A stretch of 64,000 bases of DNA from Rhodospirillaceae bacterium (GCA_018701215.1 JABIWH010000011.1:120853-184852); one strand, 5' to 3'; counted from the first letter of the stretch, positions 6,501 to 16,287 are shown. The notes: a model not told the origin generated them from the sequence alone. Numbers and translations are program-made.

Positions 6501-9500
6501 ATGCGAATTTCACGACGCTTTACGGAACAAGGTCAATCTCCATACGCGAATATCGAATTCCGCACGGCGAGCAGTGAAATTAGAAATCCTGACGGCTCGG
6601 TCGTATTTAAACTCGACGGTATCGAAGTGCCGGCGGAATGGTCCCAGGTCGCCTGTGATATTCTGGCTCAAAAGTACTTCCGCAAGGCCGGCATCCCCGC
6701 CGCCCGCAAGCGGGTGCACGAGGACGACGTGCCGATCTGGCTGTGGCGGGAAGAGGTGGATGAAGAGGCCCTGGCCGCCCTGCCCGAGAACCAGCGTGAT
6801 GATCATGAAACCAAGGCGCGGCAGGTTTTTGACCGTCTGGCCCGAACCTGGACCTATTGGGGTTGGAAAGGCGGTTATTTCGATACGGAAGAAGACGCCA
6901 TCGCCTTTTGCGACGAATTGAGTTTCATGCTGGCCAAACAGATGGCCGCGCCGAATTCGCCGCAATGGTTCAATACCGGCATGCATTGGGCCTATGGCAT
7001 CGACGGTCCTAGCCAGGGGCATTTTTTCGTTGATCATAAAAACGGCGAACTGCAGGCGGCAACCTCCGCCTACGAGCGGCCGCAGCCGCACGCCTGCTTT
7101 ATCCAGTCCGTGGCCGATGACCTGGTCAACGAAGGCGGCATCATGGATTTGTGGGTGCGCGAAGCGCGCCTGTTTAAGTACGGCTCGGGCACAGGCTCCA
7201 ACTTCTCCTATATCCGCGGCGAAAACGAAGGTTTGTCAGGGGGCGGCAAGTCGTCGGGACTAATGAGCTTCCTGAAAATCGGCGACCGGGCGGCGGGCGC
7301 CATTAAATCAGGCGGCACCACGCGGCGCGCCGCCAAGATGGTCGTGGTCGATGCCGATCACCCGGATATTATCGATTACGTCAACTGGAAGGCCCTGGAA
7401 GAGCAAAAGGTCGCGGCCCTGGTCGCCGGCTCCCGCGTCACCGCGAAAAATCTACAGGCCGTCATCGCGGCCTGCGCCATCGGCGCCGGCGAGAACGAGC
7501 CTGGCATCGATAAAGACGGCGCCGAGCATGACGGCAGGTTCGATCCGGCCCGCAACCCGGCCCTGAAGACTGCCCTGCGTGGCGCCCGCCAAGCCATGAT
7601 CCCGGAAAGCTATGTCCGCCGTACTATCGATTTTGCCCGTCAGGGATATACTGAAATCGAATTCCCCACCTTTGACACCGACTGGGATTCCGATGCCTAT
7701 CTGACCGTATCCGGCCAGAATTCCAACAACTCCGTCCGTGTCACCAACGATTTCCTGCGTGCGGTCGAGGATGATAGCGATTGGCCTCTGATCCGGCGCA
7801 CGGATGGCAAAGTGCAGGAAACCATCAAGGCGCAGGAGCTTTGGGAAGCGATTGGTAATGCCGCCTGGGCCAGCGCCGATCCGGGCCTGCAATACCATTC
7901 CACAATCAACGAATGGCATACCTGCCCCGAGGGCGGCGAGATCAGGGCATCCAACCCCTGCTCGGAGTACATGTTCCTCGACGATACCGCCTGCAACCTG
8001 GCCTCCATCAATCTGATGAACTTCCTGAACGAGGACGGCAGCTTTGATGTGGCCGGCTTCCGTCACGCCTCGCGGCTGTGGACCATCGTGCTGGAAATCT
8101 CTGTCTTGATGGCGCAGTTCCCTTCCCGCGAGATCGCACAGCTGTCCTACGATTACCGCACCTTGGGCCTGGGCTTTGCCAATATCGGCGGCTTGTTGAT
8201 GGCCAAGGGCTTGTCCTATGACAGTGAGGAAGGCCGCTCTCTCTGCGCCGCGATCACGGCCCTGATGACGGGCACGGCCTATGCCACCTCGGCCGAGATG
8301 GCCAAGGAAATGGGTGCCTTCGCACGCTATGAGGAGAACGCACCGCATATGCTGCGGGTGATCGCCAATCATCGCCGCGCCGCCATGGGTGCGCGCAAGG
8401 GTTATGATGATCTGGAAGTTGCCCCCGTGCCCCTGACCGCGGCCGATTGCCCCGATGCGCCCCTGGCCCAAGCTGCCGCCGACGCCTGGGATCAAGCCTT
8501 GGAGCTGGGCGAGAAATATGGCTACCGCAATGCCCAGGCCACGGTAATCGCGCCCACGGGCACCATTGGCTTGGTGATGGATTGCGACACCACCGGGATC
8601 GAGCCGGATTTTGCCTTGGTCAAGTTCAAGAAACTGGCGGGCGGCGGCTATTTCAAGATCATCAACCGTATGGTCCCGACCGCGCTGCGGACCTTGGGCT
8701 ATGATGACAGCCAGATCACCGCGATCATCAACTACGCGGTCGGCCACGCCACCTTGCAGGGGGCGGAAGGCCTGAACCACGAAAGCCTCGCCGCCAAAGG
8801 CTTTGGCGTCAGCGAAATAGATAAGGTCGAGGGCGCCCTGGAAAGCGCCTTCGATATCCGCTTTGTCTTTAACAAATATACCCTAGGCGAGGAATTCTGC
8901 CGCGACACCCTGGGCTTCAGTGACGATCAGCTGAACGATTTGTCTTTCTCCATGTTGGCGGCACTGGGTTTCTCGGACGAGCAAATTGATGCCGCGAATA
9001 TCCATTGCTGTGGCGCCATGACGCTGGAAGGCGCGCCGGGCATGCGGAATGAAGATCTATCGGTATTTGATTGCGCCAATCCTTGTGGACGCATCGGCAA
9101 GCGCTATTTGTCCGTGGACAGTCACATCCGCATGATGGCAGCATCCCAGCCGTTTATCTCGGGCGCCATTTCGAAGACCATAAATATGCCGAATTCTGCC
9201 TCGGTTGAAGACTGCAAAGCCGCCTACCGGGACTCCTGGCGCCTTGGCCTGAAAGCGAATGCTTTGTACCGGGACGGCTCGAAGCTATCGCAACCGCTGT
9301 CTTCGGCCCTGTTCGACGATATCAGCGATGACGATGAGGCCACGGAAAGCATGGCGCCGGCCGCCGAGAATCGGCTCGAGCCCCGCGTGGTGGCCGAGCG
9401 CGTGGTCGAGCGGATCATTGCCGAGCGGCGCAAACTGCCGCAACGGCGCAAGGGCTATACGCAAAAAGCAGTGGTTGGCGGCCACAAGGTTTATCTGCGC

Positions 9501-10199
9501 ACGGGCGAGTACGAAGACGGCTCCCTGGGCGAAATCTTCATCGATATGCACAAGGAAGGTTCCGCCTTCCGTTCGTTGATGGACAGTTTCGCCATTGCCA
9601 TTTCCCTGGGCCTGCAACATGGCGTGCCGCTGGACAATTATGTTGATGCATTTACCTTCACGCGCTTCGAGCCGAACGGCATGGTGGAAGGCAATGATGT
9701 CATCAAAATGTCCACATCCGTGCTGGACTATCTGTTCCGGGAACTGGCGATTTCCTATCTGGGCCGCAATGAATTGGCCCATGTGGACCCGGAGGATCTG
9801 CGTCCCGACACCCTGGGCTCTGGCCTGACACAGGCGGAAGCCGAAGCCGATACGGAGCAGGAAAATCTGGTTGCGGCCCACAGCGTCGCCTCACATGGCT
9901 ATGTCCGGGGCCGTAATCTTCTGGTCCTCACGGGTGGGAAGAATGCTGGCCAGGCCGGTGGCGATAGCGAAAGTGGCGGCAGCATTGCCATGGCGTCGGC
10001 AGGCAATGGCGCGGCGGTCGCGGTCGCCGTCAGCCCACAAGTTCGCGATGAAGTCGATCAACGCCTGGACCGCATCCGTGAAGCCCGCATGAAGGGTTAT
10101 GAGGGCGATGCTTGCGGCGAGTGCGGCAATTTCACCTTATTGCGCAACGGCACCTGCATGAAATGCGACACTTGCGGGGGCACATCAGGTTGTAGCTAG
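6501..10199 (+). CDS. nrdJ: Adenosylcobalamin-dependent (class II) ribonucleotide reductase
   Basis: The 1232-residue protein reduces ribonucleotides to deoxyribonucleotides using a B12-generated thiyl radical, with no need for oxygen or a second subunit. ATG 6501 is chosen because AGAGGGGC precedes it and MRISRRFT matches the family start; an ATG at 6390 is upstream of the control boxes' end. The active site shows C199 (PHACFIQSV) and C498 (TACNLAS) as the redox pair. N485, radical C487 and E489 lie in NPCSEYMF. The C-terminus has CGECGNF and CMKCDTCGG cysteines that may relay electrons or bind zinc. It is monocistronic and ends before a strong terminator. Confidence 0.97.
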   Translation: MRISRRFTEQGQSPYANIEFRTASSEIRNPDGSVVFKLDGIEVPAEWSQVACDILAQKYFRKAGIPAARKRVHEDDVPIWLWREEVDEEALAALPENQRDDHETKARQVFDRLARTWTYWGWKGGYFDTEEDAIAFCDELSFMLAKQMAAPNSPQWFNTGMHWAYGIDGPSQGHFFVDHKNGELQAATSAYERPQPHACFIQSVADDLVNEGGIMDLWVREARLFKYGSGTGSNFSYIRGENEGLSGGGKSSGLMSFLKIGDRAAGAIKSGGTTRRAAKMVVVDADHPDIIDYVNWKALEEQKVAALVAGSRVTAKNLQAVIAACAIGAGENEPGIDKDGAEHDGRFDPARNPALKTALRGARQAMIPESYVRRTIDFARQGYTEIEFPTFDTDWDSDAYLTVSGQNSNNSVRVTNDFLRAVEDDSDWPLIRRTDGKVQETIKAQELWEAIGNAAWASADPGLQYHSTINEWHTCPEGGEIRASNPCSEYMFLDDTACNLASINLMNFLNEDGSFDVAGFRHASRLWTIVLEISVLMAQFPSREIAQLSYDYRTLGLGFANIGGLLMAKGLSYDSEEGRSLCAAITALMTGTAYATSAEMAKEMGAFARYEENAPHMLRVIANHRRAAMGARKGYDDLEVAPVPLTAADCPDAPLAQAAADAWDQALELGEKYGYRNAQATVIAPTGTIGLVMDCDTTGIEPDFALVKFKKLAGGGYFKIINRMVPTALRTLGYDDSQITAIINYAVGHATLQGAEGLNHESLAAKGFGVSEIDKVEGALESAFDIRFVFNKYTLGEEFCRDTLGFSDDQLNDLSFSMLAALGFSDEQIDAANIHCCGAMTLEGAPGMRNEDLSVFDCANPCGRIGKRYLSVDSHIRMMAASQPFISGAISKTINMPNSASVEDCKAAYRDSWRLGLKANALYRDGSKLSQPLSSALFDDISDDDEATESMAPAAENRLEPRVVAERVVERIIAERRKLPQRRKGYTQKAVVGGHKVYLRTGEYEDGSLGEIFIDMHKEGSAFRSLMDSFAIAISLGLQHGVPLDNYVDAFTFTRFEPNGMVEGNDVIKMSTSVLDYLFRELAISYLGRNELAHVDPEDLRPDTLGSGLTQAEAEADTEQENLVAAHSVASHGYVRGRNLLVLTGGKNAGQAGGDSESGGSIAMASAGNGAAVAVAVSPQVRDEVDQRLDRIREARMKGYEGDACGECGNFTLLRNGTCMKCDTCGGTSGCS

Positions 10200-10290
10200 C
10201 GGGCTGTAGTTGGATTGCGGTATTCGGGTCTGGCCTTTGGGCCCAACGGTTGTCTTGTAGCGTAGCGTATAGTCCTCCCTGTTATGACTC

Positions 10291-10321
10291 GGGCGCGGCC
10301 TTCCGCCGCGCCCGCTTTTTT
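10291..10321 (+). terminator. Intrinsic terminator of nrdJ
   Basis: GGGCGCGG (10291-10298) pairs perfectly with CCGCGCCC (10306-10313) around a 7-nt loop. A T6 run at 10316-10321 follows. It lies about 90 bp after the nrdJ stop and before the ATG of the next gene. Confidence 0.9.
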
Positions 10322-10385
10322 CCTGATTTTTCAATGCCTTCGGGCAATTAATACCTCGTTTAGGTCAATCGCCTATGCTGCCCCC

Positions 10386-11576
10386 ATGGCGAAATTGGCA
10401 AGCAAACCGGCGACCAAACCTGGCAACAAAAAGGCGATCAATAATCGCCTGCAGGTGCATGAGGCCGCCAACACCGAACAGCGCCGGCAAGTCTTGAAAT
10501 TCCGCAATCAGGTGATGGTCGATGAACTGGGCATCTGTCCTGTATCAAGCTATGGCCAGCAGCGGCTTGACCATGCCGCACGGGACAAGGCGGCGCGGCA
10601 TCTTTTTTTGACATCCAACGGCGCCGTGGCCGGCTGCCTGCGCCTCTATACATCGGACATGATCGCGCCAAGCCCGGAGATGACTTCGATCTACGGCCTT
10701 GATGCCTTTGCCGATTTCGGGCCGGAATACCTCTCCTTCAGCGACCATATGGTGATCGGTGAGCGCTGGCGCGGCAGTCAGGCACCGGCCCTGATGACAG
10801 CAGCCGCCTTCAAACTCGCACGCAGCGCTGGCGCCCATTTCGATTTCACCTACTGCCCGCCGGCCCTGGTAGGACTGTACGAGAAAATCGGCTATCGCAG
10901 CTACAGCGGCAAGTACCTTGAGGTCGACGAGGGCCTGCAAGTGCCGATGGTCCTGGTGATGGACGATGTCCAGCATTTGCAGTCGATCAATTCGCCTTTC
11001 GCCCCTTTGGCATTGTTGAAAAAGCCCGACCCGACCATTGTGCGCTGGTTCGGCGGCAAATTCCCCGAGGCTGCAAGCCGTCCGGTCAAGGCGTTGCGGG
11101 ACGAGCAAAATCTTTGGCAATACCTGACCCGGCAGCTACATCAAAACCCTCTAAACGGCGTGCCGCTGTTCGACAGCCTGAGCTATGACGAAGCACAGCG
11201 ATTCCTAAAGAATTCCACTACCCTGGTCTTGCGCGGCGGCGACCGCCTGGCCAAGGCCGGCGATATCAGCGACGAGGCCTTTGTACTATTGTCGGGCAAT
11301 GCGGAAATTCGTAACCGCCGCGGTTTAGTGCTGGCGCATTTCGACAAAGGCGCGGTGATCGGCGAGATCGCCTATCTGGCCGCCACGCCGCGTACCGCAG
11401 ACATGGTGGTGACCCAGGATGCCGAGGTCCTTGTGCTGACGCAGGAGAGCTTGAAAAAGAACATGCGAACCGAACCGGCGATCGCCAACAAGGTTCTGTT
11501 CAATCTGACCTTGATCCTGGCCGAACGCCTGAAGGCGACCTCGGAGCAACTTTCAAGATTGAGCCCGGATTATTAA
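10386..11576 (+). CDS. GNAT-type acyltransferase fused to cyclic-nucleotide-binding domain
   Basis: The protein has 396 residues from ATG 10386; longer readings would begin inside the nrdJ terminator. Residues about 20-195 form a GNAT/N-acyl-amino-acid-synthase-like domain (LKFRNQVMVDELG, YLSFSDHMVIGERWRG, LVGLYEKIGYRSYSG). Residues about 262-375 are a cNMP-binding beta-roll with GEIAYLAATPRTADM, keeping the Glu (E327) and Arg (R336) that contact cyclic nucleotide phosphate. The order is the reverse of mycobacterial cAMP-regulated acetyltransferases (cNMP then GNAT). Likely a second-messenger-regulated acyltransferase; the acyl donor and acceptor are unknown. Confidence 0.82.
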   Translation: MAKLASKPATKPGNKKAINNRLQVHEAANTEQRRQVLKFRNQVMVDELGICPVSSYGQQRLDHAARDKAARHLFLTSNGAVAGCLRLYTSDMIAPSPEMTSIYGLDAFADFGPEYLSFSDHMVIGERWRGSQAPALMTAAAFKLARSAGAHFDFTYCPPALVGLYEKIGYRSYSGKYLEVDEGLQVPMVLVMDDVQHLQSINSPFAPLALLKKPDPTIVRWFGGKFPEAASRPVKALRDEQNLWQYLTRQLHQNPLNGVPLFDSLSYDEAQRFLKNSTTLVLRGGDRLAKAGDISDEAFVLLSGNAEIRNRRGLVLAHFDKGAVIGEIAYLAATPRTADMVVTQDAEVLVLTQESLKKNMRTEPAIANKVLFNLTLILAERLKATSEQLSRLSPDY

Positions 11577-11585
11577 TCCGAGGAC

Positions 11586-13403
11586 TTATTCTTGCGCCGG
11601 TTTCGCTGTCTCCGGCACTACTGGTTTCGGCGCCTCCGGCATCACCGTACGAATATGCAACTCGCGCAGATGTTTACTGTCCGCCGGCGCCGGGGCGCCC
11701 ATCATCAGGTCCTGAGCCTGTTGGTTCATGGGGAACATGATGACTTCACGGATGTTCGGCTCGTTGGCCAGCAACATGACCATGCGGTCAATGCCCGGCG
11801 CGATGCCGCCATGGGGCGGGGCGCCGAATTTCAGCGCGCTGAGCATACCGCCAAAGCGATTCTCGACCTCGTCGGCGCCATAGCCGGCGATTTCAAAAGC
11901 CCGGTACATGATGTCCGGCAAATGATTCCGAATAGCGCCAGAAGCCAACTCGTCGCCGTTACAGACAATATCGTACTGATAGCCAAGGACATCCAACGGC
12001 TCCTCACCGTTTAGTGCCTCCAGGCCACCTTGCGGCATGGAAAATGGATTGTGCGAGAAGTCCAGTTTCTGCTCGGTCTCGCTCCATTCATACATGGGGT
12101 AATCGACGATCCAGCAGAACCGGAAGGCGTTCGGCTCGACGATCTCCAGGTCGCGGCCGACCTTCAGACGCGCCTGCCCGGCCAGGGCCGCGGCCTCCGC
12201 CTCCTTGCCGGCGGCGAAAAACAGGCCATCGCCATCACCAGTGCCCGTCAGTGCCTTTAGCTTCGCCATGCGGTCGTCGTCCAGGCGGTTGGCGATGGGG
12301 CCCTTGCCGGCCCCATCCGCGAAGCTGATCCAGCCCATGCCGGCGGCACCTTCCTCTCGGGCCCAATCATTCATCTTGTCAAAGAAACTGCGCGCTTTCG
12401 ATGCTGCGCCCGGGGCCGGAATGGCGCGCACGACGCCGCCGCCCGCGACCATTTTTGCAAACAGCTGAAAATCGGAGCCCTCGAAGATTTCCGAGACATC
12501 GGCGATTTCCGTCGGGATCCGCAAATCCGGTTTGTCGCAGCCGTATTTCAGCATCGCTTCGGCGTACGGTATGCGCGGAAACGGCATGGGCGTGACCTCG
12601 CCGCCATTGGCGAATTCCTCGAACACGCCATGCATGACGGGTTCCACCGCCTGGAAGACGTCTTCCTGTTCCACGAAACTCATTTCCAGATCGAGTTGGT
12701 AGAACTCGCCCGGACTACGGTCGGCGCGGGCGTCCTCGTCGCGGAAGCAGGGCGCGATCTGATAATAGCGATCAAAGCCGGCGATCATGGCCAATTGCTT
12801 GAACTGCTGCGGGGCCTGCGGCAGGGCATAGAACTGACCCGGATGCAGACGCGAGGGGACCAGGAAATCACGGGCGCCTTCAGGTGAGGAGGCGGTCAGG
12901 ATCGGGGTTTGAAAATCGATAAAGCCCTGCGCCTCCATACGCCGGCGGATTGACGAAATGATCTTGCTACGCAGCAGGATATTGTCATGCATGACCGGGC
13001 GGCGCAGATCCAGGAAGCGATAGCGCAGGCGGGTTTCCTCCGGATAGATCTGGTCGCCAAAGACCTGCAGGGGCAGCTCTTCCGCCGCCGAAAGCAACTC
13101 CAGATCGGCGATCCGGATTTCGACCTCCCCCGTGGGTAGCTCCGTGTTGATGGTCTCGTCGTCGCGGGCAATGACCTCGCCGTCGATGCGCAGAACGCAT
13201 TCGGGGCGGGCCGCCTCGGCGGCCGCGAAATGTACGCTGTCAGGCTCGATGACGCACTGGGTAACGCCGTAATTATCCCGCAGATCGATGAACAACAGGC
13301 CTCCATGGTCCCGCTTTCGGTGCACCCAGCCGGAAATTCGGGCTGTCTGCCCCACATCCGCGGTACGAAGGGCGCCACAGGTATGGCTACGATAAATATG
13401 CAT
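11586..13403 (-). CDS. aspS: Aspartyl-tRNA synthetase
   Basis: The 605-residue bacterial-type AspRS charges tRNA-Asp. An N-terminal OB-fold (RISGWVHRKRDHGGLLFIDLRD) binds the anticodon. The class II core follows, with motif 2 near PCFRDEDARADRSPGEFYQLD, an inserted GAD domain, and motif 3 GIAPGIDRMVMLLA. The anticodon-domain residue after RKRD is His (H33), as in non-discriminating AspRS that also make Asp-tRNA-Asn; in discriminating enzymes such as E. coli it is Leu. It converges with the GNAT fusion gene, ending 9 bp from it. Confidence 0.97.
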   Translation of the reverse strand: MHIYRSHTCGALRTADVGQTARISGWVHRKRDHGGLLFIDLRDNYGVTQCVIEPDSVHFAAAEAARPECVLRIDGEVIARDDETINTELPTGEVEIRIADLELLSAAEELPLQVFGDQIYPEETRLRYRFLDLRRPVMHDNILLRSKIISSIRRRMEAQGFIDFQTPILTASSPEGARDFLVPSRLHPGQFYALPQAPQQFKQLAMIAGFDRYYQIAPCFRDEDARADRSPGEFYQLDLEMSFVEQEDVFQAVEPVMHGVFEEFANGGEVTPMPFPRIPYAEAMLKYGCDKPDLRIPTEIADVSEIFEGSDFQLFAKMVAGGGVVRAIPAPGAASKARSFFDKMNDWAREEGAAGMGWISFADGAGKGPIANRLDDDRMAKLKALTGTGDGDGLFFAAGKEAEAAALAGQARLKVGRDLEIVEPNAFRFCWIVDYPMYEWSETEQKLDFSHNPFSMPQGGLEALNGEEPLDVLGYQYDIVCNGDELASGAIRNHLPDIMYRAFEIAGYGADEVENRFGGMLSALKFGAPPHGGIAPGIDRMVMLLANEPNIREVIMFPMNQQAQDLMMGAPAPADSKHLRELHIRTVMPEAPKPVVPETAKPAQE

Positions 13404-13463
13404 GTCGACGATCCTTGGAATGGTCTTTTACGAATGCCCAGTACAGCTTTGGCTTTTTACTTC

Positions 13464-13499
13464 GGGCGGCGGCGTTAAACCGCACGGAACGTGCCGCCC
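13464..13499. repeat. Long stem-loop in aspS/rnd divergent intergenic region
   Basis: GGGCGGC (13464-13470) pairs with GCCGCCC (13493-13499). Further CGTT/AACG pairing lies beyond a small bulge, leaving an 11-nt loop. It is 61-96 nt upstream of the aspS start. Neither strand has a T-run after it, so it is not a simple terminator; a leader structure for aspS is possible. Confidence 0.45.
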
Positions 13500-13591
13500 T
13501 GTCAAGTCGCTAGCGCCGCTTTTAAGCCAAAATTCGACGCCTGAAAACAGCAGGGGCGACGGCGGGTCATAAATTGTGTATAGCTCTCATC

Positions 13592-14761
13592 ATGTCACCC
13601 CAGCGTATTGCCGAATTAATCGATGATAGCGAGACATTGGCCGCATTTTGCAGCCAATTGTCCGCCTCACCCTATATTACAATCGATACGGAGTTCATCC
13701 GTGATCGAACCTATTGGCCACGCCTGTGTCTGGTGCAATTAGCCAATCATGATATCGCCCGCGCGGTTGATCCGCTGGCCGAGGGTCTCGACCTTTCACC
13801 CTTGGCCGAGTTGCTGGCCAATCAGAATGTCATCAAGGTGTTTCATGCCGCCCGTCAGGACGTGGAAATCTTCGTCCAGCAAAATGACGTGGTTCCCTCG
13901 CCCATGTTCGACACACAAATCGCGGCCATGGTTTGCGGCTTTGGCGATTCGGTGGGCTATGACCGTTTGGTGGAAAAACTGGCCGGAGCCCGCGTCGATA
14001 AGGGCTCCCGTTTCACGGATTGGAGCCGGCGTCCGTTAAGCGACAAGCAGATCGGCTATGCCTTGGACGATGTGACGCATTTGCTTTCGGTTTACGAGGC
14101 CTTATGCCGGCAGTTGGAAGAATCGGACCGCGCCCATTGGCTGGCCGAGGAAATGGCCGTGCTGACCAATACCGCGACCTATATCCAATCGCCCGAGGAT
14201 GTCTGGCGGCGCCTGAAAATCCGCAGCCGTAATCCACAATACCTTGGTGTGGCAAAGGAAATCGCGGCCTGGCGCGAGCGCGAAGCACAACGGCGCAACA
14301 TGCCCCGCGGCCATATCCTAAAGGACGAGGCAATCCAGGAAATCGCCGCTGAAATGCCGGAAAGGGTTGAAACCCTAGCCCGCCTGCGCGCCGTCTCCAA
14401 GGGTCTGGCGGAGGGGCCGGCGGGAGAGGAAATACTGGCGGCGGTGCATCGAGGGCAGAACCTGCCCAGGGACGAGGTGCCCAAACCGGCGGCACAAATC
14501 ATTTTGCCGCGCGGCCTGGGCCCCTTGGTTGATCTGCTGAAAGTACTGCTGAAAACCAAATGCGAAGCCAACGACGTGGCGCAAAAACTGGTTGCCACGG
14601 TTTCTGACCTGGAACGTATTGCCGCTGACGACGATGCGGACGTGGCGGCGTTGCGCGGCTGGCGGCGGGAAATTTTTGGCAACGATGCCCTGGATCTGAA
14701 ACATGGCCGCCTGGCCATGACCGCCAAGGGCAAGCGGGTGGAGTTGATCCCTACCCCTTAA
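13592..14761 (+). CDS. rnd: Ribonuclease D
   Basis: The 389-residue 3'-5' exoribonuclease acts in tRNA 3'-end maturation. ATG 13592 (MSPQRIAELIDD) is preferred over TTG 13574. DEDD exonuclease motifs are ExoI IDTEFIRDRTYW (D32, E34), ExoII around FHAARQDVEIF, and ExoIII around DKQIGYALDDVTHL. An HRDC-like helical region occupies the C-terminal half (from about 210). It converges with ppx: the 23-bp gap between the stops is filled by a hairpin. Confidence 0.93.
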   Translation: MSPQRIAELIDDSETLAAFCSQLSASPYITIDTEFIRDRTYWPRLCLVQLANHDIARAVDPLAEGLDLSPLAELLANQNVIKVFHAARQDVEIFVQQNDVVPSPMFDTQIAAMVCGFGDSVGYDRLVEKLAGARVDKGSRFTDWSRRPLSDKQIGYALDDVTHLLSVYEALCRQLEESDRAHWLAEEMAVLTNTATYIQSPEDVWRRLKIRSRNPQYLGVAKEIAAWREREAQRRNMPRGHILKDEAIQEIAAEMPERVETLARLRAVSKGLAEGPAGEEILAAVHRGQNLPRDEVPKPAAQIILPRGLGPLVDLLKVLLKTKCEANDVAQKLVATVSDLERIAADDDADVAALRGWRREIFGNDALDLKHGRLAMTAKGKRVELIPTP

Positions 14762-14762
14762 A

Positions 14763-14783
14763 GCATGTTTCTTCAAAACATGC
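14763..14783. terminator. Hairpin between convergent rnd and ppx stops
   Basis: GCATGTTT (14763-14770) and AAACATGC (14776-14783) form a perfect 8-bp stem with a 5-nt loop, exactly between the two stop codons. The T-tract is weak on both sides. It plausibly acts as a bidirectional terminator. Confidence 0.45.
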
Positions 14784-14784
14784 G

Positions 14785-16287
14785 TTAGTCCGTCAAAATG
14801 CGGCTTTGCAGCTCGAAACTGCGGGCCATTGCGCTAAGGCGCTTGTTCGCGGCTTCGCCGACTAAATGTGCGGTTCCCGGCCGGCAATGCAAAGTGACAT
14901 AGCCCTCATCCAGGCTCAGACGGTACTGCGCCAATAGCTCCATGACCCCGCCGGACAGGGTGTGCGCCAGACGCAGTGCCTGACCAACCTGGCGTGACCA
15001 GATCCCGCCCTCGTCCTCGATCAAATGTCTGTAGCGGTCAACCCAACGGCTGTTGCGCTTGTGGGTGTAGCGGAAGCGAATGGCGAGCGCCAATTTGATA
15101 CGCTGGGTATGATCCAGTCCAATCAAGGGTGCGCGCAGGACATCGGCCATGGCATGATCGGGGCGTTCGTCGGGATGAATACGCCAGCCAATATCGCTGA
15201 GCAAACCCGCGGCCAGACGCATACGGCCCTCATCCCTGCTTTCACTGGAAAACAACGGCGCCAGCCAATCAGTCAGCTTGGCGCCGTCTCCGTGCCCGTG
15301 GCCCAGGCCGTTCTCGGCATCCCGTGTCGCAGCCAGAGCGGTCAGGCGGCAGGACGCAAGTAAGGGATCAACGGACGCCTGTTCCGGCGATAGATGCTCC
15401 AGCAACATCCCTTCCCGCAAGCCATGAGCCGAAAATACAACCCGCTTTGCGCCACAGCGCGTGAGCAGGCGGCCCAAGATCCGAGCCGCCAGAGACAGGG
15501 TATCAAGACGGTCCTTTGGCGCCGCCTCAATCCTTTGCAGGCTCTCCAGCGAAAGGCCGGCAAACAGCTGGCACATGGAGGCGATCCGCGCCGCGGGCAA
15601 GGCATAGCCATGCAAAACCCGTAACGGATAGCGGTTTCGCGCCATTTCCAGGCGGCCAAGGCTGCGCCACGCCCCACCGACGATATACAGATCGCCGTCC
15701 CTGATCTGATCCAGCCATTCGACATCCGCCAGGGCGGCATCAATATGCTGGTCCAAAAGGACGCCATCACGGCCATTGGCGGACGCCAGACGCAGGGTCC
15801 CCAATGCCAGGCTGACACTTTGCGCCAGACCGTCGTGTTGGCTAGGGTCCAGTTGGCTCAACTCCAGACTGCCGCCACCCAGATCTCCAACCAAGCCGCT
15901 GGCGCCCGGAGAGGCGGCCAGAACACCACGGGCCGACAAGCGCGCCTCTTCCTTGCCGCTCAGGATACGCACCGCTATCCCGGCTTCCGCTTGTATCCGG
16001 CGCAGAAATTCGTCTCGATTGGACGCTTCGCGCACGGCGGCGGTCGCGGCGGCGTCAATCACACCGACCCCCATGGCGGTGGCCACATGGGCAAATCGGG
16101 CGATGGTGTCCGTGGCCCGGTCCATGGCCTCTTCCGCCAGCGCTCCGCCCGGTGTCTGGCCCCGGCCCAGGCCGCACATGGCCTTTTCATTGAACAATGG
16201 TGGTGACGCCAGGGCGGTCGAGGGATAGACCACCATGCGAACGGAGTTCGAGCCGACGTCGATAACCGCCAGGCGGTCTTTCATCAT
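14785..16287 (-). CDS. ppx: Exopolyphosphatase / guanosine pentaphosphate phosphatase family
   Basis: The 500-residue Ppx/GppA ASKHA phosphatase releases phosphate from the ends of polyphosphate or converts pppGpp to ppGpp. Recognised by LAVIDVGSNSVRMVVY, the GVIDAAATAAVREASNRDEFL segment, SGKEEARLSARGVL and GDLGGGSLELSQL. The C-terminal half has an HD-like helical region (LSDIGWRIHPDE, YTHKR). ATG 16287 is preferred; a TTG at 16302 is possible. It follows ppk by 29 bp, pairing the polyphosphate-making and -degrading enzymes in one transcript. Confidence 0.93.
   Translation of the reverse strand: MMKDRLAVIDVGSNSVRMVVYPSTALASPPLFNEKAMCGLGRGQTPGGALAEEAMDRATDTIARFAHVATAMGVGVIDAAATAAVREASNRDEFLRRIQAEAGIAVRILSGKEEARLSARGVLAASPGASGLVGDLGGGSLELSQLDPSQHDGLAQSVSLALGTLRLASANGRDGVLLDQHIDAALADVEWLDQIRDGDLYIVGGAWRSLGRLEMARNRYPLRVLHGYALPAARIASMCQLFAGLSLESLQRIEAAPKDRLDTLSLAARILGRLLTRCGAKRVVFSAHGLREGMLLEHLSPEQASVDPLLASCRLTALAATRDAENGLGHGHGDGAKLTDWLAPLFSSESRDEGRMRLAAGLLSDIGWRIHPDERPDHAMADVLRAPLIGLDHTQRIKLALAIRFRYTHKRNSRWVDRYRHLIEDEGGIWSRQVGQALRLAHTLSGGVMELLAQYRLSLDEGYVTLHCRPGTAHLVGEAANKRLSAMARSFELQSRILTD

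Noticed and set aside
7452..8780. 442-residue minus-strand open frame inside nrdJ
   Set aside because: It is antisense to a strongly conserved enzyme, has no recognisable domain or ribosome site, and is a high-GC shadow frame.
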